A stretch of 5,848 nucleotides of DNA from the NCBI GenBank assembly GCA_011043895.1, contig DRBZ01000080.1:1-5848 (forward strand), written 5' to 3'. The DNA is from Candidatus Cloacimonadota bacterium. GTDB taxonomy: Bacteria > Cloacimonadota > Cloacimonadia > JGIOTU-2. The translations under genes and the position numbers were made by a program. Positions within the stretch are counted from its first letter, which is position 1. The number at the start of each line of letters is the position of its first letter. The notes under the pieces were generated by a model. It did no database searches. It was not told where the DNA came from and saw nothing but the letters and a program-made list of their open reading frames with translations. Positions 5,372 through 5,848 of the stretch are shown one piece after another.

Positions 5372-5848
5372 TTACTTCATGATAATGAGTTTTCTTGTAT
5401 TCTCAATTTTTTCATTGATGATAATAGTATAGAAATATACCCCATTCTCAAGTTCATTTCCTTGTTCATCCTTTCCATCCCACATGATCGTATGTTTTGA
5501 TGTATTGCCAGAATATAGCTTCTTCACGAGCTGTCCTTTGAGATTGTAGACTGCAAGATCAACCTGTGAGATTTCTGGAAGATTAAATGAAATTCTAGTT
5601 GAATTGATCACTGGATTCGGCTCGTTCTGGAAAAGTCCAAATAGTTCCGGTTCTGGAATAAGACCACTTCCCGGATCATTTTGCTCTGGAATTGTGAGTA
5701 CTGCTACATTATCGTAATGATTAATATGTAAATCGCATATACATTGGTAACAAATTTGACATATTTTTAATAAGTTGGGATTTTCTTGGGAAGCCGCGGC
5801 TTCCCAAGAAAAATTGTCTCTAACACGAAAGGATGTTACCAATCCGCC
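5372..5848 (-). CDS. C-terminal part of a secreted protein: FlgD-like/type IX sorting domain (5' end off window or lost)
   Basis: The last ~90 residues form a small Ig-like secretion/anchoring module. Counting from the TTG codon at 5842, they show F71-QNEPNP-77, I84-S-F-N-L-P89, LAVYNLKGQLVKKL (96-109), WDGKDEQGNELENGVYFY (121-138) and the basic end RKLIIMK (150-156). This is the layout of FlgD_ig/type IX secretion sorting tails, which sit at the end of long exported proteins and are removed or used for anchoring after export. Upstream is a short acidic/Pro linker (51-67). There is no signal peptide or cargo domain in the window. No in-frame ATG precedes the domain; only a TTG at 5842-5840 is available, and the frame is open to the edge. 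About 33 residues (5743-5842) are encoded by the palindromic repeat element. It is either the 3' end of a larger gene or a remnant left after rearrangement; I cannot decide. Confidence 0.75.
   Translation of the reverse strand, partial: GGLVTSFRVRDNFSWEAAASQENPNLLKICQICYQCICDLHINHYDNVAVLTIPEQNDPGSGLIPEPELFGLFQNEPNPVINSTRISFNLPEISQVDLAVYNLKGQLVKKLYSGNTSKHTIMWDGKDEQGNELENGVYFYTIIINEKIENTRKLIIMK
5743..5843. repeat. 101-base inverted-repeat element with a central palindrome (REP/MITE-like candidate)
   Basis: Ten-base perfect inverted ends, ATTGGTAACA (5743-5752) and TGTTACCAAT (5834-5843), bracket 81 bases whose centre-right part is a perfect 32-base palindrome. This architecture resembles non-autonomous mobile or REP-type intergenic elements. 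No transposase is present, and the immediate flanks (GCATATAC on the left, CCGCC on the right) show no target duplication, though only five bases are visible on the right. Whether it is repeated elsewhere in the genome cannot be known from one copy. Confidence 0.55.
5781..5812. repeat. Perfect 32-base palindrome
   Basis: TTTTCTTGGGAAGCCG (5781-5796) is followed directly by its exact reverse complement (5797-5812), with no spacer. In RNA it would fold as a long hairpin with a CGCG apex. Its T-rich side comes first and its A-rich side last on both strands, and no T-run follows, so it does not look like an intrinsic terminator. It is markedly more GC-rich at its core than the surrounding DNA. 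Confidence 0.9.

Noticed and set aside
5735..5761. C-x2-C-x2-C-x-C (residues 28-36 of the partial sorting-domain frame) as a metal-binding motif.
   Set aside because: Half of it is encoded by the inverted-repeat element and nothing around it looks like a zinc finger or ferredoxin fold. It is probably fortuitous translation.
5781..5812. The 32-base palindrome as an intrinsic terminator.
   Set aside because: No T-tract follows it on either strand, and the T-rich arm precedes the A-rich arm, opposite to terminator layout.

Overview
The window reads as AT-rich chromosomal DNA from a diderm (Gram-negative-type) bacterium. Two genes encode lipoproteins with clear lipoboxes. One encodes a signal-peptide-bearing small beta-barrel. 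One ends in a C-terminal module of the kind used as a type IX secretion/surface-anchoring tail (PNP motif, GQLV strand, WDG...G-x-Y-x-Y, basic end). That tail is typical of the FCB group (Bacteroidota, Cloacimonadota and relatives). A Cloacimonadota-like source would fit but cannot be shown from this window.

Left third (1-2199, minus strand): the 5' end of a type III CRISPR-Cas operon. The first gene is cas6 (pre-crRNA endoribonuclease). After a 17-base gap with a strong Shine-Dalgarno comes cas10/csm1, the large subunit of the Csm effector complex, which runs off the left edge after 436 codons. Its N-terminal HD nuclease domain, first palm domain and the first half of a zinc ribbon are visible. 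The GGDD cyclase motif and the other csm genes would lie to the left. No CRISPR array is in the window.

Middle (2200-3764): a 173-base divergent intergenic region separates cas6 from a plus-strand gene for an unrecognised 248-residue lipoprotein. That gene converges with a minus-strand gene for a small outer-membrane beta-barrel protein. One strong, apparently bidirectional hairpin terminator sits between their 3' ends.

Right third (3765-5848): a 180-base divergent region carries the best sigma70-like promoter in the window, driving a 455-residue lipoprotein built from nine PD40/TolB-like beta-propeller repeats (FSPD-x-K-x-LAY). It converges on a minus-strand frame encoding a C-terminal secretion/sorting domain. 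The upstream part of that frame runs through a 101-base element with 10-base terminal inverted repeats around a perfect 32-base palindrome. The frame stays open to the window edge without an ATG start.

Functionally, the CRISPR genes form one unit, and the remaining genes look like independent single-gene envelope/surface transcription units. I see no sequence evidence tying the envelope genes to CRISPR immunity. The most unusual structure is the palindromic inverted-repeat element read in frame with the secretion-tail gene.
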